Origin: Sphingomonas sp. Leaf343
Lineage (GTDB): Bacteria; Pseudomonadota; Alphaproteobacteria; Sphingomonadales; Sphingomonadaceae
DNA length: 64,000 nt
Direction: 5' to 3'
NCBI RefSeq assembly: GCF_001423765.1
Contig: NZ_LMPG01000015.1
Location: 163,853 to 227,852 of the forward strand
Shown: piece after piece, positions 18,615 through 27,383 of the stretch
Position numbering within the stretch: position 1 is the stretch's first letter
Layout: every line of letters begins with the position of its first letter
The notes under the pieces: model-generated
Told to the model about the DNA's origin: nothing
The model's database searches: none
The model's input: the letters and a program-made list of their open reading frames with translations, nothing else
Position numbers and translations under genes: made by a program

Positions 18615-19004
18615 TCAGAACGCGGTCGCCAGCGACAGCGCGCCCAGTACGATGCCCGGCGCGTTCGCCAGCACGATGGGCCAGTCCCGCTTCGGATGCC
18701 GCAGGAAGCCATAGGCTGCCCAGAGCGAACAGTTCACGACGGTCGCCAGCGGCTGGATCATCGACCCCTTTTCGCCCGACAGGTTCAGCCGGATCTGGTC
18801 GACATAGGACACGTACATCGTCACCGGTGCCGCGGTCGCGATCCACCCCAGCGTCATCACGGTCCGCTCCGTCAGGAACGGACGGGTGTCGGGCTGTCGC
18901 AATCCACGTCTCCATTGTTCGGCCAACGCCGCCATCCACCGCTGGACGCCGCGTCCCCGCTTGCGCATGAAGGCGCGGGCACGGGTGCCCGGGGACACTT
19001 GCAT
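18615..19004 (-). CDS. SemiSWEET-family sugar transporter
   Basis: A small membrane protein (129 residues from 19004; 106 from the ATG at 18935). The C-terminal 85 residues hold three helices: MTLGWIATAAPVTMYVSYVD, then IQPLATVVNCSLWAAYGF, then WPIVLANAPGIVLGALSLA. The pattern of aromatic/Pro residues, the N-G-x-KG loop (here SGEKGS) and W-x-x-YG match bacterial SemiSWEETs, which dimerise to pass sugars down their gradient. The basic N-terminal extension (RARAFMRKRGRGVQRWM) is unusual, and the true start may be an internal Met. The longest version overlaps the start of the opposite-strand DUF1453-like gene. The transported sugar is unknown. Confidence 0.8.
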   Translation of the reverse strand: MQVSPGTRARAFMRKRGRGVQRWMAALAEQWRRGLRQPDTRPFLTERTVMTLGWIATAAPVTMYVSYVDQIRLNLSGEKGSMIQPLATVVNCSLWAAYGFLRHPKRDWPIVLANAPGIVLGALSLATAF

Positions 19005-19521
19005 GCACGCGGACGGACAGTCGAGTCTCCTGACCTATGTCGTAACAACGATTGTTATCCTTGTCATATTCGCGGTGCGATGGCGGCGGATGAGCCGCCT
19101 GCGCCCATTGAAGATCGAGCGGCTGTGGATTTTGCCGGCGCTGTTCGCGGTCGTCGTAGGGGTTACCTTCGCCAACGCGCCGCCGGTCGGCTGGGGCTGG
19201 GCGTTTTGCGTCGCCGCGCTGCTGCTCGGCGGGGCGCTGGGCTGGACGCGGGGGAAGCTGATGCGGATCACCGTCGATCCAGATACGCACGCGCTCAGCC
19301 AGAGTTCGTCGCCCGCCGCGATGCTGTTCATCCTCGCGATCGTCGCCGTGCGACAGGGCGCGCGGGCGGGCGGCGCGGGATGGCTGCACCTCGATACGCT
19401 GGCAATGACCGACATGCTGATGTCGCTGGCGCTCGGCCTGTTCGCGGCGCAGCGGCTGGAGATGTTCCTGCGCGCGCGCCGGATGCTGACGACCGCGCGC
19501 GGGCCGGTCATTCCGCGATGA
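19003..19521 (+). CDS. DUF1453/CcdC-like membrane protein
   Basis: A 172-residue membrane protein of unknown function. It has five hydrophobic segments (TYVVTTIVILVIFAVRW; WILPALFAVVVGVTFANA; WAFCVAALLLGGALGWTRG; PAAMLFILAIVAV; TDMLMSLALGLFAAQRLEMF). A cytoplasmic MRITVDPDTHALSQSSSP stretch lies after the third. This pattern, with GWTRGKLMRI..D, resembles the DUF1453 / CcdC family, assigned here from pattern memory only. It starts head-to-head with the SemiSWEET gene, and its stop directly abuts the stop of the convergent EamA gene (19521/19522). Confidence 0.65.
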   Translation: MHADGQSSLLTYVVTTIVILVIFAVRWRRMSRLRPLKIERLWILPALFAVVVGVTFANAPPVGWGWAFCVAALLLGGALGWTRGKLMRITVDPDTHALSQSSSPAAMLFILAIVAVRQGARAGGAGWLHLDTLAMTDMLMSLALGLFAAQRLEMFLRARRMLTTARGPVIPR

Positions 19522-20427
19522 CTATTCGACGCTGATCGCCGTCTCCGTCGTCTCGCGGCGGCGGACCTGCTCGCGCCAGACGATGTAGAGCCCGGATGCG
19601 ACGATGATCGGCGCCCCGATCCACGTCGTATCGCCCGGCAGCGTCCCGAACAGCCACCAGCCGAGCAACGTCGCCCACAACAGCGACGAATAATCCATCG
19701 GCACGACCAGCGACACCGATCCGTAGCGCAGCGACGCCGTCATCGCGAGCTGCGCCGCGCCGCCGAACAGCCCCGTCGCCGCGAGGATCGCCCAGCCGGT
19801 CGCGTCATGCGTCTGCGCCGTCACCGCATAGACGACGCTGAGCGGGATCAGCGACAGGACGGAGAACCACCAGACGGTCGTCTGCGCCCGCTCCGTCCGG
19901 CCGATCTGGCGCAACAGGATGAACACCGTCGCCGTCGTCACCGCCGCCACCAGTCCATAGGCGATGCCGATCGGCGGCAGGTCGTGACCGCCGGGCCGCG
20001 CGACGATGACGACGCCGACGAACCCGGTCAGCACCGCCGCCCACCGCCGCCACCCGGTCGGCTCCCCCAGTACGATCGCGCCCAGGATCGTCGCGAAGAT
20101 CGGTGTCGAGAAGCTGAGCGCCGTCGCCTCCGCGAGCGGCAGGGTGATGATCGCCGAGAACACGAACATCATCCCCGTCAGCCCGACGACGGCGCGCCGG
20201 ATATGCGCCCCGATCCGCTGCGTCCGGATCGTCGCCAGCCCCGGCCCGGCGGCGATCACCGCCGTCACCAGCACCGCCGCGCCCGCCTGACGAAAGAACA
20301 AAAGCTCGCCCAGCGAAGCGCCGTGCACCTCGCCCAGCTTGATGCAAGCGTTCATGCCGGCGAACAGGACGACCGACAGCAGCCGGAACAGGATGGCAGG
20401 CGCGAGACGGTCGACGGATTGGGTCAC
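19522..20427 (-). CDS. EamA/DMT-family membrane transporter
   Basis: A 301-residue inner-membrane protein with ten hydrophobic helices arranged as two EamA repeats (about residues 8-145 and 155-290). The first repeat has the early segment LLSVVLFAGMNACIKL and the RRAVVGLTGMMFVFSAIITL helix, with PLAEATALSFSTPIFATILG-type sequence next. The family exports amino acids, nucleobases or other metabolites; the substrate cannot be predicted. Its 5' end faces proS across 124 bases. Confidence 0.9.
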   Translation of the reverse strand: MTQSVDRLAPAILFRLLSVVLFAGMNACIKLGEVHGASLGELLFFRQAGAAVLVTAVIAAGPGLATIRTQRIGAHIRRAVVGLTGMMFVFSAIITLPLAEATALSFSTPIFATILGAIVLGEPTGWRRWAAVLTGFVGVVIVARPGGHDLPPIGIAYGLVAAVTTATVFILLRQIGRTERAQTTVWWFSVLSLIPLSVVYAVTAQTHDATGWAILAATGLFGGAAQLAMTASLRYGSVSLVVPMDYSSLLWATLLGWWLFGTLPGDTTWIGAPIIVASGLYIVWREQVRRRETTETAISVE

Positions 20428-20551
20428 GCGAGCGGCGTTAGCGGGTTTTCAGCGGCTTGGCGTGGTTTCTTGCGCGTTTCGTTGGGGGCAGCACGACCGC
20501 GAGCGGACCACCACTTCCGCTGACCCCTGCGAACCGCTAGGCGATCCCGCC

Positions 20552-22084
20552 ATGAAGCATGCACTCCCCGTCACGCGCGAAGCCGACTTCGCCGCCTGGT
20601 ACCAGTCCGTCATCACGGAGGCCGATCTCGCCGAGGAGTCCGGCGTGCGGGGCTGCATGGTCATCCGGCCGTGGGGTTACGGGATCTGGGAGCGCATCCA
20701 GCGGCTGCTCGACGATCGCATCAAGGCGACTGGACATGAGAATTGCTATTTCCCGCTCTTCATCCCGCTCTCCTATTTCGAAAAGGAAGCGGAGCATGTC
20801 GAGGGGTTCGCCAAGGAAATGGCGGTCGTCACGCACCATCGGCTGGTGTCTGACGGGAAGGGCAGGCTGACCCCCGATCCGACCGCTAAGCTGGAAGAAC
20901 CGCTGGTCGTGCGGCCGACGTCGGAAACGGTGATCGGCACCGCCTTCTCGCGCTGGGTGCAGTCGTGGCGCGACCTGCCGGTGCTCATCAACCAGTGGGC
21001 CAACGTCGTCCGGTGGGAGATGCGGACGCGCATGTTCCTGCGCACCAGCGAATTCCTCTGGCAGGAGGGCCACACCGCCCACGCCACCGCCGACGAGGCG
21101 CGCGAGGAGACGCTGCGCATGCTGGAGGTGTATCGCGAGTTTTCCGAAACCTGCCTCGCGGTGCACGTTCTGACCGGCGAGAAGCCCGAGAACGAGCGGT
21201 TTCCCGGCGCGGTCGCGACCTATTCGATCGAAGCGATGATGCAGGACGGCAAGGCGCTGCAGGCGGGCACGTCGCATTTTCTGGGCACCAACTTCGCGCA
21301 CGCGCAGAACATCCGGTTCCAGAATGCGGCGGGCGAGCTGGAGTTCGCCAATACGACGAGCTGGGGTGTGTCGACGCGGATGGTCGGCGCGGTCATCATG
21401 GTCCACGGCGACGACGACGGCCTGCGCGTGCCGCCCGCGATCGCGCCGTGGCAGGTGGTGATCGTGCCGATGCTGCGCGACCAGCCGGAGGATGCGGCGA
21501 TCGTGGACTATTGCCGGTCGCTCCAGAAGGATCTCGCCGGCCTGTCCGCGCTGGGCGAACCGGTGCGCGCGCTGCTCGACCTGAAGCCTGCCAAGGCGGC
21601 GACGAAGCGCTGGGGCTGGGTGAAGAAGGGTGCGCCGGTCGTGATCGAGGTCGGCGGCCGCGACGTTGCGGGCGGTAACGTCTCCGTCATCCTGCGCACG
21701 GACCTGTATCAGGACGGCGGCAAGCTGAAGTCGACCGTCATGCCGCGCGGCGAACTGGTCGACACGCTGTCGCAGACGCTGGAGGATGCGCAGGCGGGCC
21801 TGCTAACCGGGTCGACCGAGGCGTTGCGCGCCCGCGTCACACCGGTCGACGACTGGGCCGGCGTCGAGGCGCATTTCGCGGACGGGGTGAAGAACCCCGG
21901 CTGGGTCGACGTCCGCTGGTCGAAGCCCACGGGTGCGGCGCTGGACAAGGTCGTGGAGCGGCTGAAGTCCCTGAAGCTGACGATCCGTAATGCTCCGATG
22001 GGGCAGGCGCACGGCGACAGCGGACCGTGCGTGTTCACGGGCGAACCGGCGGTGGAGCGAGTGCTGATCGGTCGCGCATACTGA
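20552..22084 (+). CDS. proS: Prolyl-tRNA synthetase, archaeal/eukaryal type
   Basis: Charges tRNA-Pro. 510 residues. The class II signature motifs are clear: GCMVIRPWGYGIWERIQ (motif 1 region), VVRPTSETVIG, RTSEFLWQEGHTAHA (motif 2), and the catalytic-core segment GTSHFLGTNFAHAQNI. It ends in a C-terminal Tyr (IGRAY), a mark of the archaeal/eukaryal ProRS class. It lacks the long editing insertion of E. coli-type ProRS and differs from the short alphaproteobacterial type. Start at 20552 (MKHALPVTREADF) matches the family; a longer open frame upstream is not supported. Confidence 0.96.
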   Translation: MKHALPVTREADFAAWYQSVITEADLAEESGVRGCMVIRPWGYGIWERIQRLLDDRIKATGHENCYFPLFIPLSYFEKEAEHVEGFAKEMAVVTHHRLVSDGKGRLTPDPTAKLEEPLVVRPTSETVIGTAFSRWVQSWRDLPVLINQWANVVRWEMRTRMFLRTSEFLWQEGHTAHATADEAREETLRMLEVYREFSETCLAVHVLTGEKPENERFPGAVATYSIEAMMQDGKALQAGTSHFLGTNFAHAQNIRFQNAAGELEFANTTSWGVSTRMVGAVIMVHGDDDGLRVPPAIAPWQVVIVPMLRDQPEDAAIVDYCRSLQKDLAGLSALGEPVRALLDLKPAKAATKRWGWVKKGAPVVIEVGGRDVAGGNVSVILRTDLYQDGGKLKSTVMPRGELVDTLSQTLEDAQAGLLTGSTEALRARVTPVDDWAGVEAHFADGVKNPGWVDVRWSKPTGAALDKVVERLKSLKLTIRNAPMGQAHGDSGPCVFTGEPAVERVLIGRAY

Positions 22085-22090
22085 TCGTCC

Positions 22091-22117
22091 ACTCCCCTCG
22101 GTGTCGGGGAGGGGAGT
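22091..22117. repeat. Perfect 9-bp hairpin downstream of proS
   Basis: ACTCCCCTC (22091-22099) pairs exactly with GAGGGGAGT (22109-22117) around a 9-base loop. No T-run follows, so if it ends proS transcription it is not a textbook intrinsic terminator. It resembles the C-rich/G-rich hairpins between gcvH and gcvPA. Confidence 0.45.
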
Positions 22118-22197
22118 AGAAGACGTCGGGAGCGCAAAGAGGAGCACGCCCTAATCGCAGGTCGACCCCGCCGCCGCGCGCTCATACACTCTCCCGC

Positions 22198-23289
22198 ATG
22201 ACGTCGCCGCGCCGCCAGCCTCGCCACCGTGCCCAGCCGCCGGGCCGGGTGGCGGCGCGTGCCGCCGTCACCGCCGTGCGGCCCCGGTTCTTCCGGGCGG
22301 GGCGGCTCAGTCCGCTGACGACGCTCGGCATCCGGGCCGGGGCGGTGCTGATCCTCGTCGGCATCGCGCTGGGCGGGCACTGGTTCGATCGCACCGGGCT
22401 GCGCGACAACACCGACGGGGCGGTGTCCTTCCTCGATGTCGTCTACTTCACCGTCATCACCGTCACGACGGTGGGGTATGGCGACATCGTCCCCGTCTCC
22501 ACCTCCGCGCGGATGTTCGATACGTTCGTCGTCACGCCGATCCGCATCTTCGTCTTCCTAATCTTCCTCGGCAGCGCGTACAGCTTCATGCTGCGACAGG
22601 GATGGGAGCGGTGGCGCATGGGCCTGATACGACGCGAACTGAAGGATCACGTCATCGTCTGCGGCTATGGCCGGGCCGGAGCGGCGGCGGTCGCGGAACT
22701 GCTGGAACGGGGTCATCCGCCCGACACGATCGTCGTCGTGGACGAGGATGCGGACGCCCTGCGTGAGGCGGAGGAGCTGGGCGTCGCGACCGTCGAGGGC
22801 GATGCGACGCATAACGCGGTGCTGTCGATCGCCCGGGTCGAGGTCGCCTCGTCCGTCATCGTCGCGCCCGGACGGGACGATACGGCGGTGCTGATCGTCC
22901 TGACCGTCCGTCGCCTCGCCCCGCAGGCGGGCGTGGCGGTGTCGATAGCGGCGATCGAGAACGAACTGCTGGCGCGGGATGCCGGCGCGACGATCATCGT
23001 CAATCCCGTCAGCTTCGGCGGCCAGTTGCTGGCGCAGTGCACCAACGGACCGCATGTCGCCGATTACGTCGCCGATCTCGTCACCCGCGGCGGCAAGGCG
23101 GAGCTTCGCGAGCGCTCGGTGCGACCGGACGAGATCGGCCAGGGTCCGCGGGATAGCGGCGATACCCGCATCCTGCGCATCTATCGCGGTGATCGGGTGA
23201 TCGGATTCTGGGAAACCGAGGGTGTCCGCCTGGAGAACGGCGACACCGTGATCGAGGTGATCCAGGCCGGCAGCGGAACACATCGCTGA
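22198..23289 (+). CDS. Potassium channel with TrkA-N (RCK) domain
   Basis: A 363-residue inner-membrane protein. After a basic N-terminus, a first helix (about residues 43-60) and the pore region with selectivity filter TVTTVGYGDIVPVS (about 98-110) precede a second helix (about 120-137, IFVFLIFLGSAYSF). This is a two-helix MthK/Kch-like pore. A cytoplasmic RCK domain follows with the Rossmann motif VIVCGYGRAGAA and the acidic strand end VVVDEDADA, then a C-terminal ligand-type domain ending IEVIQAG. It likely conducts K+ gated by nucleotide or ions. The 5' end is uncertain since other Met codons are absent near residue 1. Confidence 0.92.
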   Translation: MTSPRRQPRHRAQPPGRVAARAAVTAVRPRFFRAGRLSPLTTLGIRAGAVLILVGIALGGHWFDRTGLRDNTDGAVSFLDVVYFTVITVTTVGYGDIVPVSTSARMFDTFVVTPIRIFVFLIFLGSAYSFMLRQGWERWRMGLIRRELKDHVIVCGYGRAGAAAVAELLERGHPPDTIVVVDEDADALREAEELGVATVEGDATHNAVLSIARVEVASSVIVAPGRDDTAVLIVLTVRRLAPQAGVAVSIAAIENELLARDAGATIIVNPVSFGGQLLAQCTNGPHVADYVADLVTRGGKAELRERSVRPDEIGQGPRDSGDTRILRIYRGDRVIGFWETEGVRLENGDTVIEVIQAGSGTHR

Positions 23290-23495
23290 ATCGCGTTTTG
23301 GACAGGTGCCAGATACGATGGAAGATCCGGCCCGGATGCAGCATCGCAGCGTCGAAAATTAAAATAAATTTAGGCCGAAGCGGTATCGATCCGGGGCGAA
23401 ATGCGTTAACTGTTGATGAACGATATTTCATCGGCAGTCCGCTCGCGCGACGCCGCCGGAGATCGGTCTGGATGTCTGTAAAGGGGAGTGCTTCG

Positions 23496-24344
23496 ATGAA
23501 GATGGTGATTTTGGCCGGTCTGCTGATGGCCGGTACGGCGACCACCGCCAACGCGGCGACGATCTACGGTGTGAACGAACTCAACCGACTGATCTCCTAC
23601 AACACCGCGGCCCCCGGCGTGCAGACCGGATCGGTAAAGATCACCGGGATCGGCGACAGCATCAAGGCGATCGATTTCCGCCCGCTCACCGGTCAGCTCT
23701 ACGCGCTGGGTTCGGACAATATCGTCTACACCGTCAATCGCAGCACCGGTGTCGCCACGGCGGCCAGCGGCGTTCTGGCGCTGACGGGCACGGAGTTCGC
23801 GTTCGACTTCAACCCGACGATCGATCGCCTGCGGATCGTCAGCAATTCCACCCAGAACTACGTCTTCAACCCGAATGACGGTTCGCTGACGATGGCGACG
23901 TCGGTGTTCTACGCCGCCGGTGACGTCAACGCGGGCAAGACGCCGGGCGTCACCGCCGGGGCCTACACGCAGTCGTTGAGCGGCCCAACGACCACGACGC
24001 AATTGTACAGCATCGACTCGACGACCGGTGTCCTCACGCGTCAGGCCAACAGCATGGGTACGCTGACGACGGTCGGCACGCTGGGCGATGAGCTCGGTTC
24101 GCGCACCAGCTTCGATATCCTGGGCACCGATGCCTTCGTGTCAAACGGCCGTCGCCTCTATACGATCGATCTGAACACCGGCGCGCTGACTCAGGTCGGG
24201 ATGACGCAGGAGGCTTTGTTCGGTCTCGCCATCGCACCCGTGCCGGAGCCGGCGACGTGGGCGATGATGATCCTGGGCGTCGGCATGGCCGGTGGTGCGC
24301 TGCGCCGTCGCCGTGCGGTGAAGACGACGGTCAGCTTCGGCTGA
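23496..24344 (+). CDS. DUF4394 protein with PEPxxWA-CTERM sorting signal
   Basis: A 282-residue exported protein. A signal peptide (MKMVILAGLLMAGTATTANA, cut after Ala20) leads to a repetitive beta-rich domain matching DUF4394 (IYGVNELNRLISYNT, IKAIDFRPLTGQLYALGSD, FDFNPTIDRLRIVS, the usual propeller-like repeats). The C-terminus has the sorting signal VPEPATWAMMILGVGMAGGA followed by RRRR. This PEPxxWA variant, found in sphingomonads, is recognised by exosortase and linked to exopolysaccharide and biofilm surfaces; no exosortase is in the window. Start at 23496 with AAGGGGAG 8 bases upstream. The 200-base leader holds an AT-rich stretch (23356-23372) that may be the promoter. Confidence 0.93.
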   Translation: MKMVILAGLLMAGTATTANAATIYGVNELNRLISYNTAAPGVQTGSVKITGIGDSIKAIDFRPLTGQLYALGSDNIVYTVNRSTGVATAASGVLALTGTEFAFDFNPTIDRLRIVSNSTQNYVFNPNDGSLTMATSVFYAAGDVNAGKTPGVTAGAYTQSLSGPTTTTQLYSIDSTTGVLTRQANSMGTLTTVGTLGDELGSRTSFDILGTDAFVSNGRRLYTIDLNTGALTQVGMTQEALFGLAIAPVPEPATWAMMILGVGMAGGALRRRRAVKTTVSFG

Positions 24345-24369
24345 TCCGACCCAGACGATAGTGCGTTCG

Positions 24370-24410
24370 CGGCCGCCGGACCCCAGGGGTTCGGCGGCCG
24401 TTCGCGTTTT
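24370..24410 (+). terminator. Probable intrinsic terminator after the DUF4394 gene
   Basis: CGGCCGCCG at 24370-24378 pairs perfectly with CGGCGGCCG at 24392-24400, and GTTTT occurs at 24406-24410. It lies 25 bases after the stop codon and about 40 before rnr. The T-run is short and a little far from the stem, so efficiency is uncertain. Confidence 0.6.
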
Positions 24411-24451
24411 CAGGGCATGACGCCGGCCGCGGGAACCCCTATCTCCCGTCG

Positions 24452-26698
24452 ATGGCAAAACCCGTTCCCGGCCTTCCCACGCGCGACCAGATCCTCGATT
24501 TCATCGCCGCGTCCGACACCCCCGCCGGCAAGCGGGAGATCGCGCGCGCCTTCGGTCTGACCGCGCAGCAGAAGATCGCGCTCAAGGCGCTGCTGAAGGA
24601 CATGGCGGACGAGGGGCTGATCGACAGCGCTCCCGGCCGCGCCTTTCACAAGATGGGCGGTCTGCCCAAGGTCACCGTGCTGAAGATCGTCGACGTCGAC
24701 GACGGCGGCAATGTGTGGGCGCAGCCGGAACGGTGGGAGGCGGACGGCGTGCCGATCCCGCGCATTCGCGTGCGAGAGCGCAAGCGCGGCGCGCTCGGCA
24801 TCGGTCAGCGCGTCCTCGCCCGCACGGAGGAGACCGGCAACGGCTGGACCGCGCACTCGATGAAGGTGCTGGCCCCGGCCTCCGAACAGATCCTCGGCGT
24901 CCTCCGCGAAGAGGGCAGCGGGCCGCTGAAGCGATACTGGCTGACCGGCGTCGAGAAGAAGGAACGGCGCGAGTTTCCCGTGTCCGACACCGGCGACGCG
25001 CAGGCGGGCGACCTCGTCCTGTGCGAGATCGCGGGGCGACCGCCGCGCATCACGGTCCGCGTCGTCCAGCGGCTGGGCGATCCGTTCGCCCCGCGCAGCT
25101 TCTCGCTGATCGCGATCCACAAGCTCGGCATTCCGGACGTATTTTCGGAGGATACGCTGGACGAGGCGCGTCGTTCGGCGGCGCAGGCGCTGGGCGAGGA
25201 CCGCGAGGATCTGCGCCACCTGCCGATCGTGGCGATCGATCCCGCCGATGCGCGCGATCACGACGACGCGGTCTGGGCCGCGCCGGACGACGATCCGGCG
25301 AACGAGGGCGGATGGCAGGCGGTGGTCGCGATCGCCGATGTCAGCTTCTATGTCCGCCCCGGCTCGGACCTCGATCGCGAGGCGCGACGGCGGGGCAATT
25401 CGGTGTATTTCCCCGACCGCGTCGTGCCGATGCTGCCGGAGATCCTCTCCGCCGACGTCTGCTCCCTGAAGGAAGGCGAGGACCGCGCCGCGCTTGCCTG
25501 CCATCTGCGGATCAGTCCGGCGGGCGTCTTGCTCTCGTGGCGGTTCTCGCGCGCGGTCGTGCGGATCGCCGCCAATCTGGCGTACGAAGACGCGCAGGCG
25601 GCGATCGACCAGAAGCAGGACCTCGGATTGGGGCACGGCCTCCAGAACCTCTGGTCGTGCTGGCGCGCGCTCGCCAAGGCGCGAGATGCGCGCGAGCCGC
25701 TCGATCTCGATCTGCCCGAACGGCGCGTCGTGCTCGACGAGAAGGGCCGAATCCTGTCGGTCGCCCCGCGCGAGCGGCTCGACGCGCATCGCCTGATCGA
25801 GGATTACATGATCGCCGCCAACGTCGCCGCGGCAAAGGCGCTGGAGGCAAAGAAGGCCCCCGTCATGTACCGCGTCCATCAGGCCCCCAGCCGCGAGAAG
25901 CTGGTTGCGCTGAAGGATTATCTCGACACGTTCGACGTGCCCTTCGCGCTCGGACAGGTCGTGAAGCCGGCGACGTTCAATCGCATCCTCGACCGGATCG
26001 GCGATGCCGATTTCCGTCCGCAGGTGATGGAGCAGGTGCTGCGCACGCAGACCCAGGCCTATTACGCGCCGGCCAATCACGGCCATTTCGGCCTGTCGCT
26101 GGGCAGCTACGCGCACTTCACGTCGCCGATCCGCCGGTATGCCGACCTCGTCGTGCACCGCGTGCTGGTCGCCGCCTATGCGCTCGGCCCCGGCGGCTTA
26201 GCGCCCGCCGACGACGAGATGGAGCGGATCGGCGAGAATATCAGCCAGCTCGAACGCCGCGCGATGGAGGCGGAGCGCGATACGATCGACCGCTATGTCG
26301 CCGCCTTCCTGTCCGAGCGCGTCGGCGACGAGGTCGAGGTGCGGATCACCGGCGTCCAGAATTACGGCTTCTTCGCGACGGTGGAGGGGATCGGTGGCGA
26401 CGGCCTGATGCCGGTCCGCGATCTCGGTGGCGAATATTTCCGCTTCGACGAGGCGGGCCGGACGCTGACCGGCGAGGACAGCGGCGACCAATATGCACTC
26501 GGCCAGCGATTGCGCCTGCGGCTGGCGGAGGCGAACCCGGTATCGGGCGCATTGCGCTTCGAACCACCGGGCGGCCTCGGCGCGGCTCCATCGCCGCGCG
26601 GGCATCGTGGTGGCGGCGGCAAGAACGGTGGCCCCCGCCGCATCGTCAAGCGTGGACGCCCCGCCAATATCCGCCACGACGGCAAGAAGCGCCGGTAG
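24452..26698 (+). CDS. rnr: Ribonuclease R (3'-5' exoribonuclease)
   Basis: Degrades structured RNA, mRNA fragments and defective rRNA. 748 residues. An N-terminal winged-helix segment (about residues 10-65, AGKREIARAFGLTAQQKIAL) and cold-shock-like domains lead into the RNB catalytic domain. The metal-binding Asp cluster is in IDPADARDHDDAVW (about 265-280), with the FYVRPGSDLDREARRRGNS-type loop and FTSPIRRYADLVVHR following. A C-terminal S1 domain (VEVRITGVQNYGFFATVEG) ends in a Gly/Arg/Lys-rich tail (about 710-748) that helps bind RNA. It has its own upstream region after a terminator. Confidence 0.97.
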   Translation: MAKPVPGLPTRDQILDFIAASDTPAGKREIARAFGLTAQQKIALKALLKDMADEGLIDSAPGRAFHKMGGLPKVTVLKIVDVDDGGNVWAQPERWEADGVPIPRIRVRERKRGALGIGQRVLARTEETGNGWTAHSMKVLAPASEQILGVLREEGSGPLKRYWLTGVEKKERREFPVSDTGDAQAGDLVLCEIAGRPPRITVRVVQRLGDPFAPRSFSLIAIHKLGIPDVFSEDTLDEARRSAAQALGEDREDLRHLPIVAIDPADARDHDDAVWAAPDDDPANEGGWQAVVAIADVSFYVRPGSDLDREARRRGNSVYFPDRVVPMLPEILSADVCSLKEGEDRAALACHLRISPAGVLLSWRFSRAVVRIAANLAYEDAQAAIDQKQDLGLGHGLQNLWSCWRALAKARDAREPLDLDLPERRVVLDEKGRILSVAPRERLDAHRLIEDYMIAANVAAAKALEAKKAPVMYRVHQAPSREKLVALKDYLDTFDVPFALGQVVKPATFNRILDRIGDADFRPQVMEQVLRTQTQAYYAPANHGHFGLSLGSYAHFTSPIRRYADLVVHRVLVAAYALGPGGLAPADDEMERIGENISQLERRAMEAERDTIDRYVAAFLSERVGDEVEVRITGVQNYGFFATVEGIGGDGLMPVRDLGGEYFRFDEAGRTLTGEDSGDQYALGQRLRLRLAEANPVSGALRFEPPGGLGAAPSPRGHRGGGGKNGGPRRIVKRGRPANIRHDGKKRR

Positions 26699-26749
26699 GA
26701 GAAGTTGGACTGGCCCCCGCACAGTTGCAGATGATAGGCTCTCTGTTCA

Positions 26750-26820
26750 GCAATAGCGGCGAGTCGAAACCCGCTATTCGGTAAGCGTTTGTCTTCGACG
26801 AGACGGCCCGTGGGCCGGAA
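26750..26820. other. Two hairpins in the leader of the 26837 gene
   Basis: AATAGCGG (26752-26759) pairs with CCGCTATT (26771-26778), and a small CGGCCC-GT-GGGCCG stem follows near 26803-26816. Neither has a T-run. They lie between rnr and the 178-residue unknown gene and could be the end of the rnr transcript or part of the next leader. No matching riboswitch class was recognised. Confidence 0.35.
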
Positions 26821-26836
26821 CAGACGGGAACCTATC

Positions 26837-27373
26837 ATGGCGACAAACCCCTGGAGTCTCGGCGGCTTGCAGGCCGCGCAGCAAAAGCGTGCGACGGTAG
26901 ATGCGGCGTTCAAGGTCAAGTACAACGCTACGCCGCTGGAATATCTCTCGAATGCGGAGACCGGCGTGTATGGCGAGGTGGCCTCGGGCGGCGCGAAGTT
27001 CGCGACGCACCGGTCGTCGGCCGGACGCGCACACACCAATGCCCCGATCGTGCCGTCGGATAGCCCGAGCCCGCTCGTCCGTGCCTATCACGTCGCCGAG
27101 GACGCATCCCGAACCGCGGCCGGCAAGGGCGATCTCGCCACCGCGATCAAGAAGCTCGACGAAGCCGCGGAGCTTCGCGAGAAATTCAACGCGAAGATCA
27201 GCGGCGGCCCGGACACCGCTCACCGCAACGCCGTGACCTATGTCCAGCAGCGGCGCGCCAGCCTCAACGATCTCAACATCCTCCTGAAAGCGGACCCGAA
27301 GATCGCCGCCGCCAAGCTGGAGATCGATCAATTCTATCGTAACGAGGGGATCGAGCCGCCGAAACTCGCCTGA
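26837..27373 (+). CDS. Uncharacterised 178-residue cytoplasmic protein
   Basis: I do not recognise this protein. It begins MATNPWSLGGLQAAQQKRAT. It has no signal peptide or membrane segment and is mainly predicted helical, with an Ala/Lys-rich helix (DLATAIKKLDEAAELREKFN, about residues 98-117). It ends with IDQFYRNEGIEPPKLA. The N-terminal third is Gly/Ser-rich and looks flexible (ETGVYGEVASGGAKFATHRS). The start at 26837 is preceded by GGGAACC. Codon use is like its neighbours, so it is probably real; it stands alone between rnr and another small gene, with hairpins on both sides. Confidence 0.7.
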   Translation: MATNPWSLGGLQAAQQKRATVDAAFKVKYNATPLEYLSNAETGVYGEVASGGAKFATHRSSAGRAHTNAPIVPSDSPSPLVRAYHVAEDASRTAAGKGDLATAIKKLDEAAELREKFNAKISGGPDTAHRNAVTYVQQRRASLNDLNILLKADPKIAAAKLEIDQFYRNEGIEPPKLA

Positions 27374-27383
27374 TCGTCGGGCA

